From positions 2,678,501-2,742,500 of the forward strand of contig NC_059564.1 in NCBI RefSeq assembly GCF_905220415.1: a stretch of 64,000 nt of DNA, in the 5' to 3' direction. Positions 1 through 11,931 of this stretch are shown here, piece by piece (within the stretch, counting starts at the first letter, position 1; the number at the start of each line of letters is the position of its first letter). Below the pieces are notes generated by a model. It was not told where the DNA came from. It saw nothing but the letters and a program-made list of their open reading frames with translations, and made no database searches. Both the position numbers and the translations under genes were made by a program. This stretch comes from Colias croceus (taxonomy: Eukaryota > Arthropoda > Insecta > Lepidoptera > Pieridae).

Positions 1-840
1 ATGAACATGCGACTCAAATCCACTTGCGATGCCACTATACTATCACAAAGGTTGTTTAAAAGTAAAAAAGCGGTAATAAATAAATAAATAACATATATAT
101 GAGTCAGTTAAACAAGGTTAAACAGAAATAAATTATTGTTATTATCATTTTTTTATAATGTGCGTTAGTAATAGTATTGAAAAAAAAAACATTATGAATA
201 AAATAAGTTCAAATTAAAGTGTGTTTTTGGGATATGCAGTACGGCAACACTGAATGGCGTCGTATTTTCGTAAACAACATTTTCAAAGTACAGGTGAAAT
301 ATCGAATAATACGATTATTCCTGATGGTACGTGATCCCAGTGTCTTTCTTATTATTTGTTGTATTTTTTTTAACAGTTTTATGGCACAAACAGGCATTTT
401 ACTTCAGGTTTTGTCCAAAATCTTTAGAAACTATCGGTACGCCCTCTCCACACAATGCTTGTGACACGACTGGCTCGGGTACGCCGATTTCGGCGTACTT
501 TTAGTTGCCGCATTTTTCGAGTACGCCGGCGGTATCTAGTCGTAGCGGGCGCGCGGAGACCAATCCTTAATCTAAGGAAATAACATTTCATCAATATTCA
601 AATTTGCCGCGCTTCGCGCGTTCTTGTTATCTCATATCTGTGGCACGGATTGACGTAGCGGTAAGAAAAAATGGCGAGAGAGGATTAAAGTATTGTGTGC
701 TGGTGTGCAACGCATTTTTAGTAAAATTTAAAGATAGAAGGGATATAATTGGGGATTTATTATATGTGGACTTTAAATGTCGTTTCTTTGAATTTACAGA
801 GAAACAAATTGGTTTTCTTGAAAATCCTCAATGATATCTT
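1..840. other. AT-rich intergenic DNA
   Basis: No gene is recognised. Around 480-499 there is a 9-bp perfect hairpin, GTACGCCGA/TCGGCGTAC, in a short GC-rich patch (about 465-570). This could be an old repeat end or a CpG-rich promoter edge. The short open frames here have no gene-like features. Confidence 0.4.
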
Positions 841-1062
841 ATCTTATCTTAATATATATTATAAATCTCGTGTCACAATGTTTGTCCTCAATGGACTCCT
901 AAACCACTTAACCGATTGTAATAAAATTCGCACACCATGTGCAGTTCGATCCAACTTGAGAGATAGGATAGGTTTTATCCCGGAAATCCCTTGGGAACGG
1001 GAACTATGTGGATTTTTCTTTGAAAACGCGGGCGAAGCCGCGGGCGGAAAGCTAGTATCTTA
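841..1062 (-). repeat. Dispersed lepidopteran short repeat, family A
   Basis: Read on the minus strand it opens with the diagnostic CCGCCCGCGGCTTCGCCCGC block. It continues with a conserved stretch containing GTTCCCGTTCCC and GATTTCCGGGATAA and ends in an AT-rich ATTATAAA tail. Other copies lie at 3098, 7535, 8940, 35170, 46910 and 53150. The superfamily (RTE-derived SINE, or Helitron-like) cannot be decided by eye. Confidence 0.75.
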
Positions 1063-1470
1063 TATAAATATTTCCGTTACTATTTAAAATATGCATCAGC
1101 CATCGACCATAAATACCTAACTTATTAATACCTACTTATTAATCAAACAACACTTAAAACTTAAAAGTCATATCATATTATATTATGTACTTCGAAAACA
1201 ACATCCTCAACTTCCTTTCACTGTGCAAGTTTCATATCATAGGTACAAGTACATACGAGTATATTTCTAACTACCAACATACAATTTTTGTTTTTCCCTA
1301 GTGTTGGTAGTTTCGGAAAAACACCACCGTCTCACCGAAACTCGGTCAATATCAACACGTCGGGGGTACTCAAATGTCAACTTTAATGACTAGTTATGCA
1401 AAGTTTGCCAGAGGCGCAGTTTTATTAGTTCCCTTGTCTTTGCTTATCCATGTATAAGAAAGGAAAATTT

Positions 1471-1632
1471 TCAAACGGCTTCAAGAAAAGGAACATTTTT
1501 TTTAAATATAGGTCACTCAAAGAGTTGCGGAAACACAGATTTTCAAACGGCTTCAAGAAAAGGAACATTTTTTTTAAATATAGGTCACTCAAAGAGTTGC
1601 GGAAACACAGATCTAGTTGTGCTAGATCTGTG
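1471..1632. repeat. Tandem duplication of a 72-bp unit plus hairpin
   Basis: A unit of about 72 bp starting TCAAACGGCTTCAAG is present twice in direct tandem (from 1471 and from 1543), nearly identical. It is followed by a perfect hairpin, CACAGATCTAG / CTAGATCTGTG (1606-1616 and 1622-1632, 5-nt loop). The open frames across it on both strands are translated repeat, not genes. Confidence 0.8.
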
Positions 1633-1667
1633 TGCGGAAACATGCTCGAATTTACTACCATCTGTGC

Positions 1668-1795
1668 GCCGCGGTTTTACCCGCATTGATCCGCTCCTGT
1701 TGGACTTAGCGTGATAATATATAGCCTATAGTCTTCCTCGATAAATGGGCTATCTAACATCCGAAAGAATTTTTCAAATCGGACCAGTAGTTCCC
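1668..1795 (+). repeat. Dispersed short repeat, family B (partial)
   Basis: Carries the family B landmarks GCGGTTTTACCCGCATTG, TGTTGGACTTAGCGTGATAA, CTCGATAAATGGGCTATC and AATCGGACCAGTAGTTCC. The usual 3' end, CTCTTCAGCTTTATAATATTAG, is missing. Better copies are at 6931 and 54963. Confidence 0.7.
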
Positions 1796-1799
1796 AGTA

Positions 1800-3096
1800 T
1801 CACATGATAAATAAAATTTATTACTTATACGTCTAAATAGTTATAGATACAAAACAGATATATATTTCATATCAACAATATAAAAGAAAACCTTTAACTC
1901 TCAAAGGATTTATATTAACAAAAAAGTGAAACAAATTAACCTTGAAGAAATAAAATAAAAATGTTAAACTGAAAAAATATTAACGAGGAAGCATAATTAA
2001 ATACTCTGGGGTCATTGTAACATAAATATGTGCATTTAAAATTTTTATTTTCATGAAAATTTAAAATCTCCGTTTATTGCACGCCTCATAAGCGAAGCGT
2101 TGAGGTGGGTACTACTGTCACTTCGCGCAAAACATCTGATTTTTCAAACTTAAAATGTCTTTATGTATCATACATTGCACTTGTAAGATAATACATACAC
2201 ACACATATTAAGAAAAAACACTATTTTTAACATTCATGATATTTTTGATGTCATTTTTGTTATTTAAACTAGTAAAAAACAGTTTTAAAAAGTTCTGTCT
2301 TGGACGTCCGTGTGTCTGTACTCTGTATGTGCGGAGGATTTTCTTGTTAACACGATAGCGACCGAAATACTTTACTAATCGAGTCTTTTCTTTTTTATAT
2401 ATATTTATAGTGTACTCAAAATTCACCATTATAAACTCGATTCTTTATACTATAAGCCAAGGTTTAAAAAAATAAGTTGGTAGTCAGTCCCTTAAACCTG
2501 CGCAGTTTCACATCTAGGTGGGGCCACAAGAAAAATAGCTCAATTATTACGGTACCGCTTTCTTTACTTTTCCAACTGTTTTGAGACAGTACAAGAGCAT
2601 TGGCACATGAGAACAAGTGTATCTACATACTTATATTATATACACCTTTATAAATAATCAATTTTATTGTAAAGGATGAGATTATGTGGCGTGCACTTTT
2701 GGATTTTCCAAACTTTTTTTTTTCAATACCTAATTTAGGTAAGTACCTACTTCAATAAGTCACAGCCTTGTATACAAAAGTAATTATGTAAAATTTTATT
2801 CCATTTCTAATGGGTGATTGTTTTCAACTGGATTTGAAGGTAGGTGGTAGGTTAATAATGTAGGAAAAAATCGAAAATATTTTTTGTTTCTTTGTAAGTG
2901 TTCGTAATAATATAATGTAATTACACTTCAAAATATCGTTAAGCCCATGTTAAGCCCTTTGAATATTTAGGCATTCGTAAGTTATAAACATTAATACATC
3001 CATCCGAACAACCAACTTCAGCATTTTGTGTCATGGATACAGAAATCTATAATGCTATATACATTTATAATGCTTCTTCTTTATAGTTTATTGTAT
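1800..3096. other. AT-rich intergenic DNA without recognised genes
   Basis: Long A/T runs and only short, compositionally random open frames. No RNA gene, terminal inverted repeat or coding similarity was recognised. Confidence 0.4.
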
Positions 3097-3097
3097 A

Positions 3098-6000
3098 CTA
3101 GCTTTCCACCCGCGGCTTCACCCGCGCAGTCAAAGAAAAACCCACATAGTCCCCGTTCCCGTGGGATTTCCGGGATAAAAGCTAGCCTATGTCCTGGGGT
3201 AAAAAGTAGCCTATGTCCTTTCTCGGGTATCAAAATATCCCTATACCAAATTTCATGCAAATTGGTTCAGTAGATAAGGTGATTGATTGATTGATTGAGT
3301 AACCGACCTATGTGAAGTTGGCAACTAACTGAATAAAAATGAGTGTTTCTCAATTCTATACGATTGTACTAGGTTTGTACCGGATTGTACCGCTTTTTAT
3401 TTTGTTTGTACCCCAAAGAGGTGGGGAGAAACATAGGGTCGTAGTTATATAGTTCGCTGCTAACTGAATAAAAATGAGTGTTTCTCAATTCTATTCGATT
3501 GTACTAGGTTTGTACCGGATTGTACCGCTTTTTATTTCGTTTGTACCCCAAAGAGGTGGGGAGAAACATAGGGTCGTAGTTATATAGTTCGCTGCTAACT
3601 GAATAAAAATGAGTGTTTCTCAATTCTATTCGATTGTACTAGGTTTGTACCGGATTGTACCGCTTTTTATTTCGTTTGTACCCCAAAGAGGTGGGGAGAA
3701 ACATAGGGTCGTAGTTATATAGTTCGCTGCTAACTGAATAAAAATGAGTGTTTCTCAATTCTATTCGATTGTACTAGGTTTGTACCAGAACGTACCGCTT
3801 TTTATTTCGTTTTTACCCCAAAGAGGTGGGGGGAAACATAGGGTCGTAGTATAACTACTATAAGTTCGCTGCCGACCTAGAAATACAGATTTTTTTTAAA
3901 TGCTAACTCAAAGTGGTTGTGTGGTCGATGCTCAAAGCATTTCGTTTGTACCGGATTGTACCGTTATCAGAACCGAAAAAAAATATATTAAAAAACTAAT
4001 ATTCACGTTTATATAAATATACATGAAGATACTAAAGAAAATTCGACTAACTGAATAAAAATGAAAATTCGACTAACTGTGTAAAAATTTATTATGGCCA
4101 TTTTCTCATTAGGTTAAGTACTTTCGATATCAGTTTAAAGTTTTTTTGATATCTGTAATAGTTACAGAATAATCGCCTGTGCACACTTAACGATTACACC
4201 CTGTATATCTGTCAACTGTGGTTGTAATCTTGTGGAATTACGAAAGTTTCCCAAGAATACATTCGTAATCGGTGGTTTTCTCTATTGGAAGAAGGTATGG
4301 AAGGTTTGCCCAGCGGTACAAACGATGAGAAACGGAACACTTATCGTAATATTCAATTATCACGTAATATAGTCGAAGTAGGTCGAAAATGAATTGTGGA
4401 AGTGGTGCTCTTGAGTGCTCAATGATGATTCAAAAATATTATGTGAATCAGCAAAGAATTAGCGACAATGTTTTTTTACAGAACTATATAACTACGACCC
4501 TATGTTTCTCCCCACCTCTTTGGAGTACAAACGAAATAAAAAGCGGTACGTTCTGGTACAAACCTAGTAAAATCGAATAGAATTGAGAAACACTCATTTT
4601 TATTCAGTTAGCAGCGAACTATATAACTACGACCCTATGTTTCTCCCCACCTCTTTGGGGTACAAACGAAATAAAAAGCGGTACATTCTGGTACAAACCT
4701 AGTACAATCGAATAGAATTGAGAAACACTCATTTTTATTCAGTTAGGCAAATTTTCTTTAGTTTCTTCATGTATATTTATATAAACGTGAATATTAGTTT
4801 TTTAATATATCTTTTTCGGTTCTGATAACGGCACAATCCGGTACAAACGATATGCTTTGAGTTAGCATTAAAAAAATGCTGTATTTCTAGGTCGGCAGCG
4901 AACTATATAACTACGACCCTATGTTTCCCCCCACCTCTTTGGAGTACAAACGAAATAAAAAGCGGTACGTTCTGGTACAAACCTAGTACAATCGAATAGA
5001 ATTGAGAAACACTCATTTTTATTCAGTTAGCAGCGAACTATATAACTACGACCCTATGTTTCTCCCCACCTCTTTGGGGTACAAACGAAATAAAAAGCGG
5101 TACATTCTGGTACAAACCTAGTACAATCGAATAGAATTGAGAAACACTCATTTTTATTCAGTTAGCAGCGAACTATATAACTACGACCCTATGTTTCTCC
5201 CCACCTCTTTGGGGTACAAACGAAATAAAAAGCGGTACGTTCTGGTACAAACCTAGTACAATCGAATAGAATTGAGAAACACTCATTTTTATTCAGTTAG
5301 TCGAATTTTCTTTAGTATCTTCATGTATATTTATATAAACGTGAATATTAGTTTTTTTATATATTTTTTTCGGTTCTGATAACGGTACAATTCGGTACAA
5401 ACGAAATGCTTTGAGTTAGCATAAAAAAATGCTGTATTTCTAGGTCGGCAGCAAACTATATAACTACGACCCTATGTTTCCCCCCACCTCTTTGGGGTAC
5501 AAACGAAATAAAAAACGGTACGTTCTGGTACAAACCTAGTACAATCGAATAGAATTGAGAAACACTCATTTTTATTCAGTTAGTCGAATTTTCTTTAGTA
5601 TCTTCATAAATATATGTATAAACGTGAATATTAGTTTTTTAATATATTTTTTTTTTCGGTTCTGATAACGGTTCAATCCGGTACAAACGAAATGCTCTGA
5701 GTTAGCATTTAAAAAAATGCTGTATTTCTAGGTCGGCAGCGAACTATATAACTACGACCCTATGTTTCTCCCCACTTTTTTGGGGTACAAACGAAATAAA
5801 AAGCGGTACAATCCGATACAAACCTAGTACAATCAAATAGAATTGAGAAACACTCATTTTTATTCAGTTAGTCGAATTTTCTTTAGTATCTTCATGTATA
5901 TTTATATAAACGTGAATATTAGTTTTTTTATATATTTTTTTCGGTTCTGATAACGGTACAATCCGGTACAAACGAAATGCTTTGAGTTAGCATTTAAAAA

Positions 6001-6643
6001 AATGCTGTATTTCTAGGTCGGCAGCGAACTATATAACTACGACCCTATGTTTCTCCCCACCTCTTTGGGGTACAAACGAAATAAAAAGCGGTACAATCCG
6101 GTACAAACCTAGTACAATCGAATAGAATTGAGAAACACCCATTTTTATTCAGTTAGTCGAATTTTCTTTAGTATCTTCATGTATATTTATATAAACGTGA
6201 ATATTAGTTTTTTTATATATTTTTTTCGGTTCTGATAACGGTACAATCCGGTACAAACGAAATGCTTTGAGTTAGCATTAAAAAAATGCTGTATTTCTAG
6301 GTCGGCAGCAAACTATATAACTACGATCCTATGTTCCCCCCCACCTCTTTGGGGTACAAACGAAATAAAAAGCGGTACGTTCTGGTACAAACCTAGTACA
6401 ATCGAATAGAATTGAGAAACACTCATTTTTATTCAGTTAGCAGCGAACTATATAACTACGACCCTATGTTTCTCCCCACCTCTTTGGGGTACAAACGAAA
6501 TAAAAAGCGGTACAATCCGGTACAAACCTAGTACAATCGTATAGAATTGAGAAACACTCATTTTTATTCAGTTAGTTGCCAACTTCACATAGGTGAGTAA
6601 CCGACAGACAGACAGAGTTACTTTCGCATTTATAATATTAGTA
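3098..6643 (+). repeat. Family A short repeat split by a foldback element
   Basis: A plus-strand family A copy begins CTAGCTTTCCACCCGCGGCT at about 3098. It is interrupted at 3305 and resumes at 6595 with GAGTAACCGACAGACAGACA and the 3' end TTATAATATTAGTATGG. The 9-bp target duplication shows it was the older resident. Confidence 0.85.
3306..6594. mobile_element. Foldback-type DNA transposon (MULE-like), non-autonomous
   Basis: The ends are inverted repeats ACCTATGTGAAGTTGGCAAC (left) and its complement (right, to 6594). They are flanked by a perfect 9-bp direct repeat GAGTAACCG (3297-3305 and 6595-6603). The left arm holds four tandem copies of a 135-bp unit (starting 3326, 3461, 3596 and 3731) plus a second unit type (about 3870-4060). 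The right arm is longer (about 4483-6594) and holds roughly ten inverted copies of the first unit interspersed with about five of the second. The centre (about 4070-4480) is single-copy and encodes no transposase. Repetitive inverted arms plus 9-bp duplications are known for Drosophila FB elements mobilised by NOF, a MULE-type transposase; assignment to that superfamily is inference. Confidence 0.88.
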
Positions 6644-6930
6644 TGGATATTTCATTCACCTCGAAGATACAGCCTACAAACGCGTCCCAATGGAAAGATT
6701 TAACAAAAAGACCAAAAACCGATAGAAGCATACAATCTATGACGGTACTTTCACCGTCCAAACATTTCGTACAGGGCGACCATTCCTTTCACACAACCCA
6801 GAAACAAGATGTGGTAGACTATGTCAACATTCGGCTATTTCGGCACATACCGTATTGTATCATTTGTATCCACTGTTTCTGTGATTAGATAGTAACTTTA
6901 GATGGTATGTACATTGTACACTAATAATAT

Positions 6931-7133
6931 AACTAGCTGCTCCGCGCGGTTTCACCCCCGTGGCTCCACCCCTGTTGGTCGTAGCGTGATCATATATAGC
7001 CTATAACCTTCCTCGATAAATGGGCTATCTAACACCGAAAGAATTTTTCAAATCGGACCAGTAGTTCCCGAGATTAACGCATTCAAACAAACAAACAAAC
7101 TCTTCAGCTTTATAATTAGTATAATTAGTATAG
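6931..7133 (+). repeat. Dispersed short repeat, family B
   Basis: Near full-length copy. It begins ACTAGCTGCTCCGCGCGGTT, includes TGTTGGTCGTAGCGTGATCA and ATAAATGGGCTATCTAACAC, and ends CTCTTCAGCTTTATAATTAG with a TTAGTATAGAT tail. Confidence 0.78.
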
Positions 7134-7534
7134 ATGGGTCAAAAATCAAAATCGATACAAACATACAGGTGAAGCCACGCTAATAAAGCCCTAGGCGTCT
7201 TAAACATATATGACATCTATCGTAGAATTTAGAAATTAATAATATCTGTATGTTCCTGACCTATATATTTGTATGATTAAAATGCAAATAGAGAGATTAT
7301 AACCATATTATAACACTCGAAGGTTTTGTTAAAAGCATATGAATGCTCACACGATAACATATTTTTTGTGTGTCGTGCAGTCTAGTAGGTATCGTCCGGG
7401 ATTTGCGAAATAGCTTTTTTTACTCGCTAATGCTTTAAAACGAAGCTTTCTAATGCTAACTAGAATTTTTGATATCGATCAATTAGTTTTTGAGCTAAAT
7501 TATAATACACAAATTAACAAAAAATCCTCTTTAA

Positions 7535-7782
7535 ATCCATACTAATATTATAAATGCGAAAGTAACTCTGTCTGTCTGTCTGTCTGTTACTCAATCACGC
7601 CTTAACTACTGAACCAATTTGCATGAAATTTGGTATAGAGATATTTTGATACCCAAGAAAGGACATAGGCTACTTTTTATCCCGGGAAAATGACGCAATC
7701 CCGGAAATCCCACGGGAACGGGAACTATACTGGTTTTTCTTTGACTGCGCGGGCGAAGCCGCGGGCGGAAACCTAGTTATTA
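7535..7782 (-). repeat. Dispersed short repeat, family A
   Basis: Minus-strand copy. It runs from the CTAGGTTTCCGCCCGCGGCT end (at about 7782) to an ACAGACAGACAGACAGAGTT microsatellite and the ATTATAAATGCG-type 3' end near 7540. It has the same tail as the copy split by the foldback element. Confidence 0.8.
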
Positions 7783-7789
7783 ATAAGGA

Positions 7790-8630
7790 AATGTAAATTA
7801 AAGAATGTAAATACCTACGTCAATGCGTGTAATTTGCGTCATGAAGTTGTTTTTATTTCAAAAAGTTATTTCTAGCATAGTAAAAGGAGAGTATTAAATG
7901 TATAAACAATTATTTAAAATATCAATGTGACAAGTGACAACCCTTTATCTGGCGCCTCGCGAGTTTTGGTACCGTGCGCTCCTAAACGCCGGGAGTTCGC
8001 CTACTTCTCTCTTTTTACTATGTTTTTATAGTTTGTAAATATAAGGGCATATAATTTACTTAATTTCTAAATAGTGTTAGTATGTACAATAATTCTTGTT
8101 TACCGATTTACAGATTTCTATCATCCACTAGAGTCTAGAGTCTAGACAGAGACCGTTAACAGTCCGAAAACTTCAAAACAAAATTTAGATTTTATTTGTC
8201 TACGTGTGTGTTTACACTTATACTTAAATACATAAATTATTATTCATAAATATCAACAAAACTATAAGGGAAATTGTTTATCTGTGTCCCGAAAGTTGCA
8301 TGTTTTCATTACTATTCTACTAAAAATACAATAAGTAATAACTAGGTACTAAATGAATTATCCGTCATAATTAATTACAAGTTACTTAAACAAATCATTA
8401 TCACGTTTTTACCACACAAACTTCATAATATAATTAATTTTTTATTTATGTTTTGCTTTTATGCTAACTACATACCTACTACCTAGTTTTCGTGACAAAT
8501 AAATCATTTTTCTAATGTATTATACAACATAGTATTAACATAATATTATTAACATACTTGTGTAGAATTATATAATATGTTGAAGTTTGACCTTAATCTA
8601 TCGACTCTCACGCGTTATTCTACACGCATC
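7790..8630. other. AT-rich intergenic DNA without recognised genes
   Basis: No supported coding region, tRNA or terminal inverted repeats. A small GC-rich patch at about 7945-8005 is unexplained. Confidence 0.35.
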
Positions 8631-8636
8631 TCGATC

Positions 8637-8717
8637 CCTCAGCCCCCGGAATCACAGACACAATAGAAAATCTATTGTGTCGTGGTCTCATTGGGCCGCT
8701 CGGTGGTCAATGGGTTA
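8637..8717. repeat. Small palindromic MITE, family H
   Basis: Ends with TCAATGGGTTAA and has the core stem GACACAATAGA/TCTATTGTGTC, the same structure as the copies at 11807 and 43755. The left end is diverged. Confidence 0.7.
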
Positions 8718-8738
8718 ATATGAATTTGTATTCTAACT

Positions 8739-9165
8739 AGCTGTGCCCCGCGGTTTTACCCGCATTGCTCCTCTCCTATTGGTCTTAGCGTGATGATACT
8801 AGGTACCTACCTAGCTCGATATGAAAAATTCAATGTTAGATTGAAATCTGTCCCGGAAGGCAATACACTATTTATCATTGGGCTACGACATATAGAAACG
8901 GCGCAATGCGGGTAAAACCACAGGGTACAATTACTAGTATCCTATTATCCTACTAATAATATAAATGGGAAAGTTTGTGAGGATGGATGGATGGGTGTGT
9001 GCTTGTTATTCTTTCACGTAAAAACTACTGAACCGATTACAATGAAATTTGGTATGTAGGTAGCTGAAGACGTAGGCCAATTTTTATCCCGGAAATCCCA
9101 GAGGAACGGGAACTATGCGGGGTTTTCTTTGAAAAGGCGTGCGTAGCCGCGGGCGGAAATCTAGT
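8739..9165. repeat. Family B fragment next to a family A copy
   Basis: 8739-8830 is the start of a plus-strand family B repeat (CTAGCTGTGCCCCGCGGTTT). About 8905-8937 carries its start in inverted orientation. 8940-9165 is a minus-strand family A copy with a GGATGGATGGATGG microsatellite and the CCGCGGGCGGAAA end. The inverted B ends suggest nesting or rearrangement. Confidence 0.7.
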
Positions 9166-9475
9166 ATAGCATATAGTACTTAGTAACTAGTATGTATAAT
9201 AATAATTATTAATTAGTAAGGATGACCAGCTCTTAGCTAAATTAGTTAATTTCCCAAAACAAATTATTACGGCCCTATTAAATATTCACACATAATACAG
9301 CTTTAATTCTAACGAAGGTTGTGTGCGATCGACGACTCTAATTTACTAGAACGAGGTTAAATGATTAGGGAGCGTGCTTAGATCTACTTAGGTAAGTACT
9401 TGATTCTAATTCAGTAACTATATATTTAGTGGTAAACATGTTTAGATTATTGGCTAGATTTTCCGACACTCATTT

Positions 9476-9592
9476 TTGAAGTGAAACTTTGAGAGTAAAA
9501 TTTCAAGGTCGCGTCATGGTAATACCGCCAGGTCATGGAGTAAGACGACAATTTTGGTATCTTTGAATCTTGCCAAAGAAGTTTCACGTCTG
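9476..9592. repeat. MITE-like repeat, family I
   Basis: Bounded by inverted GAAGTGAAACTTT and AAAGAAGTTTCAC. A better copy with 18-bp perfect arms lies at 37279-37442, and a partial one near 46385-46440. Confidence 0.55.
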
Positions 9593-10010
9593 ACACGTGT
9601 GCTCGGCTCACACTCTTTTTTTTCCTAACCTAACTAGGTATATTATTTTCTAACGGAGCAATCATTAAGATTAAATGATGTATTGATAGAGCTTCGTCAA
9701 CTACTATAGACAAATTTATTTCACATCTGTATCAATCGAATGGAAATGTAATGAATTTGTCAGAATTATGGTTAAAAAGTTTTTATAAAATTTAATATTT
9801 ATATCACGCCGCACAATTTGCCAGCAAATTGGCATACAAATGTTTTTCAATACACTATCCAAACACGTAGTCTGTCAGAAAGATTTACATAGAAAGTCAA
9901 TCCCAGGGCATCTCTAGGAAAATGAACCTAGAACTGCTCACACAGTAACCTATGTGGGTACCTTACAAAGATTTTTATTAGTTAACGATTGCAAAAAAGA
10001 AAAGGTCTTA

Positions 10011-10293
10011 AGCCCCATCCACACGCTTGACAAACAATGGCAAACAGCCAACAGCAAACACGACGTTGGGTGTTTGTCATTGTTTGCCTGTTTGTGTCTG
10101 TGTTGGGCAGTGTTCGGCATCGGTGTCGGTTTATCTTGCCAGATCAAAGGATGCATGTTTGCCGATTCGGAATGTTATGAACGTTCGCCAAGCATGTGGA
10201 TGGCTGTTTGTGTTGGGTGATTGTGGTTGGTGTTTGGGACTTCGTTTGCTGTTTGCGGTGTTTGTGACAAACAGCCAGCGTGTGGATGCCACT
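10011..10293. mobile_element. Harbinger-like MITE with TTA target duplication
   Basis: The 283-bp element has imperfect inverted ends AGCCCCATCCACACGCT and AGCGTGTGGATGCCACT. It is flanked by TTA (10008-10010 and 10294-10296). The subterminal parts are rich in TTTG/CAAA repeats, self-complementary across the element (for example CAAACAGCCAACAGCAAAC near the left end and GTTTGCTGTTTGCGG near the right). It encodes no transposase; the open frames across it reflect the repeats. A TTA duplication fits PIF/Harbinger. Confidence 0.75.
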
Positions 10294-10299
10294 TTATTA

Positions 10300-11640
10300 T
10301 TATTCGATATCTATGTATTTTGGGATAGCTTCAAATACAGTTTATTTACCAAATTACCACTTCAATTATATGGATTTTGTCTCGTCTGTGTGTTATTCAA
10401 CTACAATAAATTGCACTAATTATGATAAACACATTAATGTCCTCTTATCAATAAATACGATAATAATTAGCCTGTACTCCGGACATATCTCGACTATAAT
10501 AATAAAATGCAATATTATTAAATTACCCACAATCTCTTTGTTTTTCATACTTCTTGTATTCACATATTTATAATTATATTCATTATAAAATCTGTTACCT
10601 AGCCCTTCACTTTTATTTATATCTTGTTTCATATTTTCCGTGTGTATCGTTTCTTTGGGATTTTCCTTGTTTTTATAGCCACGTTATTAAAAATTCAAAT
10701 TGGTCGTACAATCTTTTGTTAAGTTTAAAATTTAAAAGCCTTAAAAAAAAACTTTAAACAACAAATATCATTAAAAAAATAATTTCCATACCTAGGCAAT
10801 ATTAAATAAACTTCCTTGTTATGTCGGGATCGAAGCTCATGAAAGATTTATCACAATTTTTTGCATTAAAAATAATATAATTTAACTGATTTTCGAACTC
10901 GATGCATCGCAAAATAGGCACTAAAACCTTTATATTGTATTTAACTATTTACCTACATAAATAATTCGATCGAAAGTTTACACTGTTCATCTTTCTCTAA
11001 TTACGTACCTACTTTGTAAATAAAAAAAAATTATAACTAATGAGCGTGAGCCTTAACCAAAAAAGATTTTTTATAGTTTTTGGTTGATCGGTCAAGACGT
11101 TTGTGGTTTTATTCATACATAGGGTTCAAAAAACTCAAAGAGCTCAAGGTTTTTTCTATAACCACTATAGACTTACCTTGCTGCTATTTTTTGTGCCAAA
11201 CATGTTTTCTTACATTAATATTTTTGAATCAAATGCTTTTGCGCAAATCACAACAATAAATTGCTACACAATAACTTCACATCGAACTGTAATCGACTAA
11301 TAAATCATAACAATAGTAGAAAAGGTTGTATAATTATTATTTTCAACCCACTTCAATAAAAGGTTCTTAATTCGCCTGTACTTATTTTTTTGGATTTGTT
11401 ACCTCAGAAGGTCAGAACTTTCTTTGGGTGAATCAAACTCAAACTCAAACATTTATTTCTTCAATTAGACTTCTTCTAGAAGCACTATTGAATCGTCATT
11501 ACATATTTTTAACATTTACCACCGATTCGGAAAGCAGTATCTACGATGCAATCTGCAAGAATAGTTGCTCGAAATCGATTTTGATGATTCATTTTTTATT
11601 TTGAAACTTGTTGGCCAGCCTTCCGGCATTACAATTTCGT
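10300..11640. other. AT-rich intergenic DNA with repeat debris
   Basis: No gene is recognised. About 11430-11560 matches, in inverse orientation, the sequence at about 22655-22770 (both contain a CCGATTCGGAAAGCAGTAT-type block and a CTTCTTCTAGAAGCACT-type block). It is therefore a dispersed repeat tail rather than coding DNA. Confidence 0.45.
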
Positions 11641-11656
11641 CTATTTCTGACAATTT

Positions 11657-11931
11657 GATGGGCCCTCTACTCACACAATGGGCAGCGTGGGCCCAACAAA
11701 TAATCATCGATGTTTGCCGCTATTGCGGCGATCTTGTGAAATCAATATGCGATCTAAAATGACGGCCGATCATAGATATTTAGGCCACTAGGCCCTCTAC
11801 ACTATCCTTAATAACTCAGGCCCCGGAACCACAGACACAATAGAAAATCTATTGTCTGGGACCGATCAGCCGCTTGGGGCTCAATGGGTTATTGCCTCTA
11901 CTCAGCTGCCCATTGTGTAGAGGGCACATCA
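11657..11931. repeat. Inverted-repeat element enclosing a family H MITE
   Basis: Outer arms contain GGGCCCTCTACTC...CAATGGGCAGC (11657-11686) and the complementary GCTGCCCATTGTGTAGAGGG (11904-11931). A family H copy sits inside at 11807-11891 (TTAATAACTCAG to GGGCTCAATGGGTTA), and a third copy of the GGCCCTCTAC motif lies at 11791. This looks like one small transposon inside another. Confidence 0.6.

Noticed and set aside
1425..1689. Open frames on both strands with internal repeats
   Set aside because: They arise from a 72-bp tandem duplication, giving the same peptide twice in each direction.
3306..6594. Regularly spaced repeats as a possible CRISPR array
   Set aside because: Units are contiguous or near-contiguous 135-bp tandem copies in inverted arms with target duplication; no unique spacers, and the DNA is eukaryotic.
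9954..10419. Overlapping open frames of 88 and 130 codons
   Set aside because: They run across the TTTG-rich Harbinger-like MITE and into AT-rich DNA; no gene-like features and both strands are open.
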